64,000 nt of DNA from JAJPJE01 sp963724985 (GCA_963724985.1 CAVRWV010000026.1:75387-139386), one strand, 5' to 3'. Counted from the stretch's first letter, positions 45,187-54,715 are shown. The notes: generated by a model not told the origin, from the sequence alone. Program-made: numbers and translations.

Positions 45187-46377
45187 TCAGTTGGCCCCGG
45201 CCGACGCTGTTTCCACATACGGTTTCGCGCTGACGGGCATGCCTTCACGCACCTTCATGAATCCTTCTACGACGACTTTCTCGCCAGGCTTCAACCCTTC
45301 GGTGACTATCCAGTTAGATCCAACCTTTTCCGCCACTTTTACCGGCCGGAAGGTGGCCTTGTTGTCAGGTCCCACGACCACGACCTGATACGCAGATTGA
45401 ACTTCGATGACTGCGCGCTGAGGAACCAGCAGAGCGTTCTTGTTGTCGCCGGTTTTCATACGAACACGTCCGAAACCGCCAGGGCGAAGGACCGCGTCTG
45501 TATTTGGAAACTCGGCCGCGAGTTGAATCGTACCGGTTTGCGCACTTACCTCTCGATTCACCAGGATGATGCGGCCCTTGCGCGGATATGGAACTTCGTT
45601 CGCCTGTATATATTCGATGGGGGTCGCCGGAATGCTTTCGTTTCCGCGCAAGACTGCGCCGACCTTTTTAGCAACTCCGAGATATGCGTCCTCGCTGATG
45701 GAGAAATAGGCTCGAATCGGATTCACTTTCGAGATGGTTGTCATCTTCGTCGTGGTCCCAACCAAGTCGCCAACTTGTGAGGTCGCCCTGCCGGCTATGC
45801 CATCGATTGGTGAGTACACCTTTGTCCACGCCAGATTGAGTTGTGCCTGCTCCACCTGTGCCTCAGCTGCTGCAACCTGAGCTTTGCCGGCGGCTTGCGC
45901 CGCGCGGTCGTTATCCAATTGTTTTTGTGGAATCGCATTTTGCTCAGCCAACGGCGTGTCCCGAATTACGTCGGTGTCGGCTTTAGACAGACCCGCGTGT
46001 GCTTGCGCGAGCTGCGCCTTTGCTTGATCGAGAGCTGCGACAAAGGGCCGAGGATCTATCTCGAAGAGCAGCTCGCCTTTGTTTACAAAAAAGCCATCTT
46101 TATAGTTCTGTTTAAGCAGGTAGCCTTGGACCTTAGGCACGATTTCCGCGTTGGTGTCCCCATTCAGTTGCGCAACCCATTCGCTATAGATCGGAACATC
46201 CTGCTGGATTACATCCGCAGTCTGCACTTCAGGCGGAGCCGGTGCAGCCGTGGGTTTCTTCTCACCGCAAGCGACCGCGATCACTATCATGGCAAGAAGG
46301 ATCAGTACACGATAGGAATGAGGGCAAGTGGCCATCCTTCCGGATGAGCTACTCTCCCCCGTAAGTTGGGTCTTCAT
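45187..46377 (-). CDS. RND efflux periplasmic adaptor (AcrA-like lipoprotein)
   Basis: 396 aa. The lipobox is at VAC (about 35-37). Then come the barrel-sandwich hybrid (LLKQNYKDGFFVNKGELLFEIDPRPF), a coiled-coil hairpin (ALDQAKAQLAQAHAGLSKADTDV ... QAAGKAQVAAAEAQVEQAQLNLAWTKVYSPIDGIAGR) and the beta-barrel domain (NPIRAYFSISEDAYL). The ATG at 46377 has GGAG eight bases upstream; a GTG three codons earlier and an ATG at 46335 are alternatives. First gene of the tripartite operon. No regulator gene lies next to it in the same direction. Confidence 0.91.
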   Translation of the reverse strand: MKTQLTGESSSSGRMATCPHSYRVLILLAMIVIAVACGEKKPTAAPAPPEVQTADVIQQDVPIYSEWVAQLNGDTNAEIVPKVQGYLLKQNYKDGFFVNKGELLFEIDPRPFVAALDQAKAQLAQAHAGLSKADTDVIRDTPLAEQNAIPQKQLDNDRAAQAAGKAQVAAAEAQVEQAQLNLAWTKVYSPIDGIAGRATSQVGDLVGTTTKMTTISKVNPIRAYFSISEDAYLGVAKKVGAVLRGNESIPATPIEYIQANEVPYPRKGRIILVNREVSAQTGTIQLAAEFPNTDAVLRPGGFGRVRMKTGDNKNALLVPQRAVIEVQSAYQVVVVGPDNKATFRPVKVAEKVGSNWIVTEGLKPGEKVVVEGFMKVREGMPVSAKPYVETASAGAN

Positions 46378-46764
46378 CGACGGCACTCCGCTGCTTAAGG
46401 CAAAGCGTGATCCAGGTCGGGCTAAAAACAGTTCATTTTTACGGCGCTGCTGCCGACAAGACCACTAGTAACATTCCTAGTCTGCAGGCATTTGCGCTTT
46501 GCCCGCGCGAGCAGCGAGACGTGATATCTCGAGGTAAATCAGAGGTCCGGACACAACCACCAGACTGGAGGCCGGTACTTTCGGGCTTTCAAACGGCTCA
46601 CGTGAGACGGACTAAGCCTTTCGTCGCTCTAGAAGCCACGCTATTGTCGAGATCGCTGCGATAACCCCAACAATCTGCCTGGCAGATGAATATCGCAATA
46701 ATAATGAAAGTTTTTGAGTTAAGAGTGAAGCTATCCTAAAAATTCCAGGCGCTCTGACGGGCAA
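46378..46764. other. Intergenic region upstream of the efflux operon
   Basis: 387 bases. It must contain the efflux promoter on the minus strand. An AT-rich stretch (about 46685-46725) lies just downstream of the LacI-family gene. I see no gene, no strong hairpin and no operator that I can name. Confidence 0.5.
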
Positions 46765-47775
46765 TCACTTTCGCAGTCGACTGGATTCTCTAACCACAAC
46801 TTTAGGAAGCAGAAGGACTGCCTTGGGCCGCTTCTGCTTCCCTTCGCCAATTAGATCCACGGCCAAACTGGCCGCGCACTGCCCGATTCTCTCGGACTGT
46901 TGGTCGACGGTACTTAGGGGGACTCGAAGCGACGTATCCAAATGAAGATTGCCGCTGCCAATTAGCGCAACATCTTCTGGAATCCGCATTCCATTCTCGA
47001 GGATTGCGCGCATCGCTCCAATTGCCACCGGATCGTTGTAGCAGAATATTCCGTCAGGGAGAGTTTTCAGGGTTAGCAGTTGCATCGCTGCGTAATATCC
47101 GGCCGAATCAGCCGATTCGTCCATGCGTTTCGCGGTGATGATGTATGCCGGATCTACCGGGAACTTATGCTTCTTGAGTGCTCGCTTGTACCCTTCCAGC
47201 CTGCCACTCGCAGTACTGATCTGAACTCCGCCGATGTGCGCAATTCGTCGGCAGCCAACCTCAATGAGATGTTCCGTTGCTAAAAAACCAACCTTCTCGT
47301 CGTCTACTCCTACGAAGTTCGCAGACAATCCCTCCACCTTTCGGTCGACGAGCACATAAGGAACTCGCGGCTTCACGGACCGAGGAAAGATGTCCTTGTC
47401 CTGTTGCACTGTGGCAATCAGCAATGCATCCACACCCCTTGCCAGCAGGTGAGTCAAGGTCTGGCGTTCAATTTCAGGATCTTCGTCTGAAGAGCAGATC
47501 AGGAGGCTGTAACCGCTGTCTCGCAGCACTCGCGAAAGCGATTGCGAGATCTCCGCGAAGAAAGAGTGAATCAGATTGGGCACCACCAATCCGATCAGGT
47601 TCGTTCGACCCGTGACCAAAGCGCGTGCCGTCAGATTCGGGGAATAGTCGTAGTCTTCGAGCACCTTCCTGACGCGTCGCGCCGTGTCGGGACTAACCTG
47701 ATGGGGAGTATTGATCGTACGCGAAACGGTTGCGATCGAAACTCGTGCCCGTTTAGCGATCTCCTTGATGTTCAT
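46765..47775 (-). CDS. LacI-family transcriptional regulator, probable L-fucose regulator
   Basis: 336 aa. An N-terminal LacI helix-turn-helix (MNIKEIAKRARVSIATVSRTIN) and hinge helix (SPNLTARALVTGRTNLIGLVVP) are followed by a periplasmic-binding-type effector domain (SFFAEISQSLSRVLRDSGYSLLICSSDED ... VPYVLVDRKVEG). It is divergent from the fucose operon, with a GAAAACGTTTAC operator in the 224-base space between. By position it represses that operon and probably itself. The effector may be a pathway intermediate. The same site upstream of the receptor at 62.9 kb suggests a wider regulon. Confidence 0.87.
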   Translation of the reverse strand: MNIKEIAKRARVSIATVSRTINTPHQVSPDTARRVRKVLEDYDYSPNLTARALVTGRTNLIGLVVPNLIHSFFAEISQSLSRVLRDSGYSLLICSSDEDPEIERQTLTHLLARGVDALLIATVQQDKDIFPRSVKPRVPYVLVDRKVEGLSANFVGVDDEKVGFLATEHLIEVGCRRIAHIGGVQISTASGRLEGYKRALKKHKFPVDPAYIITAKRMDESADSAGYYAAMQLLTLKTLPDGIFCYNDPVAIGAMRAILENGMRIPEDVALIGSGNLHLDTSLRVPLSTVDQQSERIGQCAASLAVDLIGEGKQKRPKAVLLLPKVVVRESSRLRK

Positions 47776-47959
47776 AAGGGTCTAGTGGCGAAGACTTATG
47801 CGCGGAAAGCTGATTCTAGCAAACGCATCGGGCCCGCGTGCACTCGCATTAGGCGAGCGAGTACTACCCTGGATGGGCGTTCGAGCTATACCTCTCGATG
47901 CAGCACAGTTGCAGCCTGAGATCTCTTTGCCTAAAGCATTTCTCGCTTGATCTAGCAAA

Positions 47960-47971
47960 GAAAACGTTTAC
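47960..47971. promoter_or_regulatory. LacI-family operator GAAAACGTTTAC, fucose operon
   Basis: This 12-base sequence lies 29-40 bases upstream of the first fucose gene. It is identical to the left part of the operator at 62924-62935. Its central ACGT with A/T flanks is typical of LacI-family operators. Binding by the adjacent regulator is inferred. Confidence 0.7.
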
Positions 47972-47999
47972 ATTCGTAATCTAAAGTTACAGACCCTCT

Positions 48000-48863
48000 A
48001 TGAAGCTAATTCGACACGGGGAAGCGGGCAGAGAACGGCCCGGAGTGCTGCTCGCGGATGGAACCAGGCTGGATACCACTGCTTTCGGCCGGGATTATAA
48101 CGAAGCGTTCTTTGGGGATTCAGGCTTGGATTCCCTACGAGAGTGGGTGAAGAATAATTCCTCTTCTGCCCCACGGGTTTCTCCTTTGGCACGTTTGGGA
48201 CCGCCAATTTGCCGCCCGAGCAAGATCGTATGTATCGGGCTCAATTTTCGGGATCACGCATCTGAGAGCAAGATGGAGATTCCCGCGGAACCGGTCATTT
48301 TCTTCAAAGCAACTACCTCGTTGGCGGGCCCTAACGATACCCTGATGATTCCCAGAGATGCGACGAAGGTGGATTGGGAGGTAGAACTGGCAATCGTCAT
48401 CGGAAAACGAGCCGCATACATAACACGAGATCACGCTCATGAACACATCGCCGGATTCGTCCTGCACAATGACTACTCCGAACGAAGCTTTCAGCTGGAA
48501 CGCGGCGGTCAGTGGGTCAAAGGCAAAAGTGCGGATACGTTTGCTCCGCTTGGACCCTTCCTCGCGACTCCTGACGAGATTCCCAACCCTGGCGATCTAG
48601 CGATGTGGCTGAAGGTGAATGGCGAAGTTCGACAAAACAGTTCCACCAGCAACATGATCTTCGACGTCGCTGCCCTCGTTTCTTATGTAAGCGAATTTAT
48701 GACGTTGCTCCCGGGAGATGTCATCAGTACAGGTACACCGGCCGGCGTGGGACTGGGAATGAAGCCGGCGCAATACCTGAAACCCGGCGATATCGTCGAG
48801 TTAGGGATCGAGGGCCTTGGAGAGTCGCGGCAACAAGTGGTTCAGTATCGGCCGAGTGTTTGA
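48000..48863 (+). CDS. Fumarylacetoacetase-family hydrolase, probable 2,4-diketo-3-deoxy-L-fuconate hydrolase
   Basis: 287 aa. The FAH fold is clear (ICIGLNFRDHASESKMEIPAEPVIFFK), with metal ligands in DWEVELAIVIGK (two Glu) and the Asp of SADTFAPLGPF. In sugar-acid operons such enzymes split the 2,4-diketo-3-deoxy acid; with fucose this gives pyruvate and L-lactate. First gene of the operon; the next gene starts five bases after its stop codon. The fuconate assignment rests on the operon context. Confidence 0.82.
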   Translation: MKLIRHGEAGRERPGVLLADGTRLDTTAFGRDYNEAFFGDSGLDSLREWVKNNSSSAPRVSPLARLGPPICRPSKIVCIGLNFRDHASESKMEIPAEPVIFFKATTSLAGPNDTLMIPRDATKVDWEVELAIVIGKRAAYITRDHAHEHIAGFVLHNDYSERSFQLERGGQWVKGKSADTFAPLGPFLATPDEIPNPGDLAMWLKVNGEVRQNSSTSNMIFDVAALVSYVSEFMTLLPGDVISTGTPAGVGLGMKPAQYLKPGDIVELGIEGLGESRQQVVQYRPSV

Positions 48864-48867
48864 ATGT

Positions 48868-49731
48868 ATGCGCATTGATGCTCATCAGCATTTCTGGCGG
48901 TACAGCCAGCAGGAATACGCGTGGATTGATGACTCCATGTCGAAGCTGCGGCGCGATTTCCTGCCCGCTGATCTTCGACCAGAACTGGAGCAATCCGGTT
49001 TCGACGGCACAATTGCAGTTCAAGCTCAGCAGACTCTCGCAGAAACAAAATGGCTTTTAGAGTTGGCTGCGGCCTCTTCGTTCGTTCTAGGCGTCGTGGG
49101 ATGGGTGGACTTGCAATCCCCAGACGTTGTTTCACAATTGGCGGAATTGGCGGGAAATCCCAAGCTGGTCGGAATTCGCCACGTAGTACAAAGTGAACCG
49201 GACAAGCAATTTCTGCTGCGACCGAGATTTCTGCGTGGCATCAGCGTTCTGGAGAGGTTCGGTCTCGCGTACGACATCTTAATCTATCCCCAACATCTTC
49301 CGGCGGCGATTGAGTTCGTCCAGCGTTTTCCGCGACAACGCTTTGTTCTGGATCATTTGGCCAAGCCTCTCATCAAGAGCGGAGCACTTCACCCATGGGC
49401 CGCTGGGATACGCAAGCTTGCAGAATTTCCGAACGTGTATTGCAAACTCTCCGGGCTCGTCACCGAAGCGGATTGGAACGGCTGGAAGCCAGCGCACATA
49501 AAACCATATCTCGACGTTGCTCTGGAATCCTTCGGGCCAGAACGGCTTATGATAGGGTCCGACTGGCCGGTCTGTACTGTCGCGGCCTCTTATTCCGAAG
49601 TCATGAATCTTGTCGCTGAATACTTCAGTTGCTATTCGGATGATGTTCGCAATGCTGTTCTGGGTGGTAACGCTGCGAAGTTCTGGAACCTGCGGCAACG
49701 AGAAGAAACACTGGAATCGAAACAGGCTTAG
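48868..49731 (+). CDS. Amidohydrolase, probable L-fuconolactonase
   Basis: 287 aa, a COG3618-type TIM-barrel hydrolase: the metal motif HQHFW (about 6-10), SDWPV with the conserved Asp near residue 233, and LDHLAKP with a further His. The N-terminus RIDAHQHFWRYSQQEYAWID is that of lactonases in fucose and rhamnose pathways. It opens the L-fucono-lactone to L-fuconate. I start at 48868, five bases after the preceding stop codon; the frame extends back to 48817 without conservation. It is followed by the dehydratase gene after three bases. Confidence 0.85.
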   Translation: MRIDAHQHFWRYSQQEYAWIDDSMSKLRRDFLPADLRPELEQSGFDGTIAVQAQQTLAETKWLLELAAASSFVLGVVGWVDLQSPDVVSQLAELAGNPKLVGIRHVVQSEPDKQFLLRPRFLRGISVLERFGLAYDILIYPQHLPAAIEFVQRFPRQRFVLDHLAKPLIKSGALHPWAAGIRKLAEFPNVYCKLSGLVTEADWNGWKPAHIKPYLDVALESFGPERLMIGSDWPVCTVAASYSEVMNLVAEYFSCYSDDVRNAVLGGNAAKFWNLRQREETLESKQA

Positions 49732-49734
49732 AAG

Positions 49735-51372
49735 ATGCAGCGTGTCCTACAACTCGATCCCCGGGATAACGTGCTCATCGCCCTGAGTGATTTGAAATCT
49801 GGCGAGCAAATCGAGTTCTCAGGCAAAAGCTATTCCCTGGTTTCGGATATTCCAGCCAAACACAAGTTTGCTGCCTTCGACCTGCCTCTCGGCGCCGCGG
49901 TCTTCATGTATGGCGTACTCGTCGGCAAAGCCTCCCAGCCCGTTCGCCAGGGAGAGCTGTTGACTCTCGCCAATCTGCGCCACGAGGCCGCTGCCTATCG
50001 TGCAAAGACCGAACCATTCCACTGGACGCCACCCGATGTGACGCGCTGGAAAGAGCGCCAGTTTCTCGGCTATCACCGCTCAGACGGTCAAGTCGGGACT
50101 CGCAATTACTGGCTCGTTGTGCCGCTGGTATTCTGCGAAAACAGGAACATCCTCAACTTGAAGCAGGCATTCGAGGAAGAGTTGGGGTTCGCCGAACCGT
50201 CACCCTATCGACAGCAAGTTGCGAACTTAGCCGCGAGCTACCGCAAGGAGAAGTCTGCGCCACTTGATCGAGATGCGCATGGAATCCCTGTGCGAGCGGG
50301 CAGAGTCTTCGAAAACGTCGACGGCATCCGGTTTCTTCTTCACGAAGGTGGCTGCGGCGGTACCCGTGAAGATTCGAACAACCTCTGCGGCTTGATCGCT
50401 GGATATATCAATCATCCCAATGTTGCTGGCGCTACCGTTCTCAGCCTCGGATGCCAGAACGCGCAGATCGACATCCTGCGCGAGCAAATCAATATCCGCA
50501 ATCCGAACTTCGACAAGCCACTCGTCATCCTTGAACAACAAAAGAGCGGATCGGAATTCGCGATGCTCTCGGAAGCAATTCGACGCACCTTCGATGGATT
50601 AGCCGAGGCGAATCGAGCCGTGCGAACTCCGGCAGCTCTCTCTCATCTATGTGTTGGTCTCAAGTGCGGTGGCTCAGACGGTTTCTCCGGCTTATCCGCT
50701 AATCCATCGATCGGACACGCATCCGATTTGCTGGTGGCCCTGGGCGCTCGCACCATTCTTTCCGAGTTTCCGGAATTATGCGGCGTCGAGCAAGATCTCA
50801 TCAATCGCGCGACAACGACAGAAGTGGCTCAACGTTTCACGGAACTCATGCAGGACTATGCCAGTCGCGCACGCGCTGTTCGAGCCAGTTTCGACATGAA
50901 TCCCTCTCCCGGCAACATGCGCGATGGGCTGCTTACGGACGCCATGAAATCGGCAGGCGCTGCCAAGAAGGGCGGCACCTCTCCCGTAACTGCCGCACTG
51001 GACTACCCCGAGTATTCAAAGCAGCCGGGACTGAATCTTCAGTGCACGCCGGGAAATGACGTTGAATGCGTTACCGCACAGGTGGGGGCGGGCGCAAGCG
51101 TTGTTCTGTTCACGACTGGGCTCGGTACCCCTACCGGCAACCCGATTACTCCGGTCGTGAAGCTTTCCACGAACACTCCACTGGCACAGCGCATGCCCGA
51201 CATCATCGATATCGATACGGGCCCAATCATCTCCGGAGTATCCGATGTTGAAAAGATGGGCGAGAGCGTTCTTGACCTGGTGATTCAAGTTGCGAGCGGC
51301 GAGGTTCGCACAAAGGCCGAGCAGAATAATCAGGAAGACTTCATCCCGTGGAAACGAGGAGTGTCTCTCTGA
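49735..51372 (+). CDS. UxaA-family dehydratase, probable L-fuconate dehydratase
   Basis: 545 aa, carrying both domains of altronate dehydratase: an N-terminal SAF domain (LDPRDNVLIALSDLKSGEQI, about 5-90) and the large catalytic domain with RSDGQVGTRNYWLVVPLVFC, HEGGCGG(T) and GLKCGGSDGFSG. Altronase uses an iron or iron-sulfur cofactor. No hexuronate isomerase or reductase is nearby. Its position between fuconolactonase and 2-keto-3-deoxy-fuconate dehydrogenase makes L-fuconate the likely substrate; the known enolase-type fuconate dehydratase is absent. From memory, the Campylobacter jejuni fucose locus has a similar UxaA-like pair. It overlaps the next gene by 25 bases. Confidence 0.82.
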   Translation: MQRVLQLDPRDNVLIALSDLKSGEQIEFSGKSYSLVSDIPAKHKFAAFDLPLGAAVFMYGVLVGKASQPVRQGELLTLANLRHEAAAYRAKTEPFHWTPPDVTRWKERQFLGYHRSDGQVGTRNYWLVVPLVFCENRNILNLKQAFEEELGFAEPSPYRQQVANLAASYRKEKSAPLDRDAHGIPVRAGRVFENVDGIRFLLHEGGCGGTREDSNNLCGLIAGYINHPNVAGATVLSLGCQNAQIDILREQINIRNPNFDKPLVILEQQKSGSEFAMLSEAIRRTFDGLAEANRAVRTPAALSHLCVGLKCGGSDGFSGLSANPSIGHASDLLVALGARTILSEFPELCGVEQDLINRATTTEVAQRFTELMQDYASRARAVRASFDMNPSPGNMRDGLLTDAMKSAGAAKKGGTSPVTAALDYPEYSKQPGLNLQCTPGNDVECVTAQVGAGASVVLFTTGLGTPTGNPITPVVKLSTNTPLAQRMPDIIDIDTGPIISGVSDVEKMGESVLDLVIQVASGEVRTKAEQNNQEDFIPWKRGVSL

Positions 51373-52169
51373 CCGGCGAAGCTCACATCGCGAACGAATT
51401 TCGCCTGGACGGAAAATGCGCTGTGATCACCGGCGCGGGCAGCGGCATTGGCCGCGCGATCGCGCTGAGGTTCGCGGCAAGTGGAGCCAAAGTTTGTGCT
51501 CTCGACATCAACCAGCAGGACGCCGAAGTGGTTTGCCATGAGATTCAGAAGACCGGAGGAACTGCCTCCCCGTACATGTGCGATGTCACCAGCCTAGCCG
51601 ATGTCACTCGCGTCTTCGACGATATTTCGCGGCAAGAACGCATTCACATCCTGGTGAACAACGCCGGCGTCTCTCATATCGGCAACATTGAAAACACCAC
51701 CGAAGAAGATTTTCACCGCGTCATGCGGGTGAACGTGAAGGGCTACTACAACTGCATTCACGACTGTATCGGCCGCATGAAGACCAATGGCGGCGGCGTG
51801 ATCCTGAACATGGCTTCCGTAGCCGGCTCTGCCGGACTGGCCGACCGCTTCGCATACTCGACCAGCAAGGGCGCGGTTATCGCGATGACCTATTCGGTTG
51901 CGCGCGATTACATTTCCCACAACATCCGTTGTAACTGCATTTCTCCGGCGCGCGTGCACACGCCATTTGTCGATGGTTTTCTGCACAAGAATTACCCCGG
52001 GAACGAGCAGGAGATGTACGAGAAGTTGGCGAAGACGCAGCCCATCGGACGCATGGCGGAGCCACCCGAAGTGGCTTCATTGGCGCTATTTCTGTGCTCG
52101 GATGCAGCATCGTTCATCACCGGCGTGGACTATTTACTTGATGGCGGCTTCATGAACTTGCATGGCTAA
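51348..52169 (+). CDS. SDR oxidoreductase, probable 2-keto-3-deoxy-L-fuconate dehydrogenase
   Basis: 273 aa. A classical short-chain dehydrogenase: NAD(P)-binding TGAGSGIG (about 29-36), NNAGVS, and catalytic Ser with Tyr-x-x-x-Lys in YSTSKGA; C-terminus ITGVDYLLDGGFMNLHG. It oxidises the C4 hydroxyl of the dehydratase product so that the FAH hydrolase can cut it. The role is assigned by elimination, because the following SDR better fits fucose dehydrogenase. The first about 18 residues overlap the preceding gene and a later start is possible. Confidence 0.78.
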   Translation: METRSVSLTGEAHIANEFRLDGKCAVITGAGSGIGRAIALRFAASGAKVCALDINQQDAEVVCHEIQKTGGTASPYMCDVTSLADVTRVFDDISRQERIHILVNNAGVSHIGNIENTTEEDFHRVMRVNVKGYYNCIHDCIGRMKTNGGGVILNMASVAGSAGLADRFAYSTSKGAVIAMTYSVARDYISHNIRCNCISPARVHTPFVDGFLHKNYPGNEQEMYEKLAKTQPIGRMAEPPEVASLALFLCSDAASFITGVDYLLDGGFMNLHG

Positions 52170-52181
52170 GGAAAGAGACAA

Positions 52182-52952
52182 GTGGACCTGCACCTGAAAG
52201 ATAAGGTTGTGCTGATAACGGGAGGCGCAAAAGGCATCGGCGCCGCAATCGTACGCGCGGTTGCCGCCGAGAGCGCCATTCCTGTCATCGTGGATCGCGA
52301 CGCCGAACCTGGTCGGCGGCTACAGGGCGAGTTTCCAGCCAGCGAACTAATTGTCGGAGAACTCTCCCATCCGCAGAATTGCGAAGCTGCGGTTCTGGAG
52401 ACCATCAAGAAGTTTGGACGGATCGATGCGTTGGTGAACAACGCTGGAGTCAATGACAAGGTCGGACTGGAGCATGGGAGTCCCGACCAGTACGTAAGTT
52501 CGCTCGAAAGAAATCTGCTCCACTACTACAACATGGCGCACTATTGCTTGCCCCACCTCAAGAACTCCAAAGGCGCGATTGTAAACATCGCGTCCAAAAC
52601 GGCCGTGACCGGCCAGGGCGGCACATCCGGGTATGCATCTTCGAAAGGCGCCATTCTCGCTTTGACTCGCGAATGGGCCGTGGAACTTCTGCCGTATCGG
52701 ATCCGCGTGAACGCGGTCCTTCCCGCTGAAGTCATGACGCCGCTCTATCGCCAGTGGCTCGATACGTTTTCTGATCCTGAAGGAAAGCTGCAATCGATTC
52801 TTGCCAAGATCCCATTGGAGAATCGAATGACCGAGCCAGCCGAAATCGCTGCGATGGCGGTGTTTCTGCTTTCCGCGCAGGCCGCTCACATTACCGGTCA
52901 GCATCTATTTGTGGACGGCGGATATGTGCACCTCGATCGAGCGTTAACGTAA
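52182..52952 (+). CDS. SDR oxidoreductase, probable L-fucose dehydrogenase
   Basis: 256 aa, GTG start with AGGAAAG upstream. The Rossmann motif TGGAKGIG, NNAGVND, catalytic Ser and YASSKGA are complete. The start MDLHLKDKVVLITGGAKGIG and the segment LHYYNMAHYCLPHLK closely resemble L-fucose dehydrogenases such as the Campylobacter FucX type (from memory). It oxidises L-fucose to L-fucono-lactone with NAD(P). The gene lies 12 bases after the other SDR gene and ten bases before fucP. Confidence 0.8.
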   Translation: MDLHLKDKVVLITGGAKGIGAAIVRAVAAESAIPVIVDRDAEPGRRLQGEFPASELIVGELSHPQNCEAAVLETIKKFGRIDALVNNAGVNDKVGLEHGSPDQYVSSLERNLLHYYNMAHYCLPHLKNSKGAIVNIASKTAVTGQGGTSGYASSKGAILALTREWAVELLPYRIRVNAVLPAEVMTPLYRQWLDTFSDPEGKLQSILAKIPLENRMTEPAEIAAMAVFLLSAQAAHITGQHLFVDGGYVHLDRALT

Positions 52953-52961
52953 AGAAGGATT

Positions 52962-54269
52962 ATGGCGATTTCTGAAATCTCATCGGCAACAACGCAACGA
53001 CAGGAGCCCTCGCTCTTCCCGCGTGGCAACTTCTTGCCATTTTTCCTGGTTACTGCCCTGTTCTTCCTCTGGGGCGTGCCAAACAATCTCAACGACGTTC
53101 TGATCCGCCAGTTCATGAAGTCTTTCGAAATTAACCGGTTCCAGGCTGGATTGATTCAATCCGCCTTCTATGCCGGATATTTCGTACTCGCAATTCCGGC
53201 CGGCCTGATCATGCGGCGACTCGGATACAAAGCCGGATTCATCATCGGTCTCACGCTCTTTGGAACCGGAGCATTCTTGTTCTGGCCCGCGGCGATTTTT
53301 GGGCGTTATGCATTTTTCTTGGTTGCGCTCTTTGTAATCGCCAGTGGCCTTTCGTTCCTGGAAACTGCGTCCAATCCGTTCATCGCTCAATGTGGTGACC
53401 CGGAAACTTCAGAACGCCGCTTGAATTTCTCGCAAGCGTTTAATCCTATCGGAGCGATTTCAGGTGTGCTCGTTGGAACTGTCTTCATCTTTTCCGGAAT
53501 CGAACTCTCTCCTCAACAAATTGCCGGTATGCGCGAGGCAGGCACCTACGCTCCTTATTTACAGCACGAGATTCTCAGAGTAGTGCGCCCTTATGTGGTC
53601 CTCGGATTAATTGCGCTCGTTTGGGCTGTTTTCATTGCGCTCACCAAGTTTCCCAGTGTTCGCGGTGAAGCGCACTCCGACGGCGAAACCCACGGCCGTA
53701 CCAGCGATCTGTTCCGCTACCCGCACTTCATTCTCGCCGTAATCGCTCAGTTCTTGTATGTCGGAGCTCAAGTCGGAACCTGGAGCTATTTCATTCAGTA
53801 CGTTCAGGACTACACACATCGTCCGGAAAGAACGGCGGGGTTTTTCCTTACGGGCACGCTCGTCGCATTCGGTGTAGGACGATTCGCTTCTTCCTACCTG
53901 ATGAAGTTCGTTGCCCCGAACAAGCTGATGGGCGTCTACGCCTTGATCAACGTGGCTTTGGTATCTGTCGGTGTCTTTTTCCCTGGATCGGTGGGACTTT
54001 GGGCCATTTTCCTCACTAGCTTCTTCATGTCCCTGATGTTCCCTACCATCTTCGCACTGGGACTAAAAGGCCTTGGCGATAACACCAAGATTGCCGGGTC
54101 TCTGCTGGTCATGGCAATTGTCGGAGGAGCATTTCTCACCCCCTTGATGGGACTCATCTCGCTGCGCACTCAGAGTCTCGCGCCAGCGTATCTGGTTCCT
54201 CTCTTCGCCTATGTATTCATCACGTACTACGGATTTTTCGGTTCTCACGTACGCGGAACTGCCGCCTAG
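52962..54269 (+). CDS. fucP: L-fucose:H+ symporter, MFS
   Basis: 435 aa, 12 membrane helices. The family hallmark GVPNNLNDVLIRQFMKSFEINRFQAGLIQSAFYAGYF matches the E. coli FucP segment around the proton-coupling Asp; YKAGFIIGL and the Glu of FLETASNPF are also in place. It brings L-fucose through the inner membrane. Fifth step gene in the operon after the two dehydrogenases; its stop codon is ten bases from the mutarotase gene. Confidence 0.9.
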   Translation: MAISEISSATTQRQEPSLFPRGNFLPFFLVTALFFLWGVPNNLNDVLIRQFMKSFEINRFQAGLIQSAFYAGYFVLAIPAGLIMRRLGYKAGFIIGLTLFGTGAFLFWPAAIFGRYAFFLVALFVIASGLSFLETASNPFIAQCGDPETSERRLNFSQAFNPIGAISGVLVGTVFIFSGIELSPQQIAGMREAGTYAPYLQHEILRVVRPYVVLGLIALVWAVFIALTKFPSVRGEAHSDGETHGRTSDLFRYPHFILAVIAQFLYVGAQVGTWSYFIQYVQDYTHRPERTAGFFLTGTLVAFGVGRFASSYLMKFVAPNKLMGVYALINVALVSVGVFFPGSVGLWAIFLTSFFMSLMFPTIFALGLKGLGDNTKIAGSLLVMAIVGGAFLTPLMGLISLRTQSLAPAYLVPLFAYVFITYYGFFGSHVRGTAA

Positions 54270-54279
54270 GTATTGCACG

Positions 54280-54633
54280 ATGACACAGAGATATTGCTAC
54301 AGCCTCGATCTGAAAGATGACCCGGCACTGATTGCTGAATATAAAAAACATCATGAGAAGGTTTGGCCAGAAATTACAGAGAGTTATCGAAAGTGCGGGA
54401 TCGAATCGATGGAAATCTATCTGCTCGGCACACGCATGTTTATGATCATGGACGTGAACGAGTATTTCTCCTTCGAGAAGAAGGCGGAGCTTGATCGTAC
54501 CAATCCGAAGATTCGGCAGTGGGAACAACTCATGAGCAAATTTCAGCAGGTGTCTCCGCATGCGCAGAATGGCGATAAATGGATACGAATGGAATGCATC
54601 TTCAAACTCGAAAGTTTCACTCCAGCCCAATAG
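54280..54633 (+). CDS. L-rhamnose/L-fucose mutarotase
   Basis: 117 aa. A small ferredoxin-like fold of the RhaM family (CYSLDLKDDPALIAEYKKHHEKVWPEI ... GIESMEIYLLGTRMFMIMDV) with the catalytic His in YKKHHEKVWPEI. Interconverts alpha- and beta-anomers so that the dehydrogenase receives its preferred form. I start at 54280; an earlier in-frame ATG at 54211 lies inside fucP. Last gene of the fucose operon. Confidence 0.88.
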   Translation: MTQRYCYSLDLKDDPALIAEYKKHHEKVWPEITESYRKCGIESMEIYLLGTRMFMIMDVNEYFSFEKKAELDRTNPKIRQWEQLMSKFQQVSPHAQNGDKWIRMECIFKLESFTPAQ

Positions 54634-54715
54634 GCGTTGCGGTTTGCGAGAGTTACAGCAACGATACCAGCGCATCCGCATGGTTCCCGCCACTTCAGAT
54701 CAAGCCAGATTGTCC

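Noticed and set aside
46407..46664. 85-residue plus-strand open frame upstream of the efflux operon
   Set aside because: No domain, no ribosome binding site, unusual composition; more likely non-coding promoter region.
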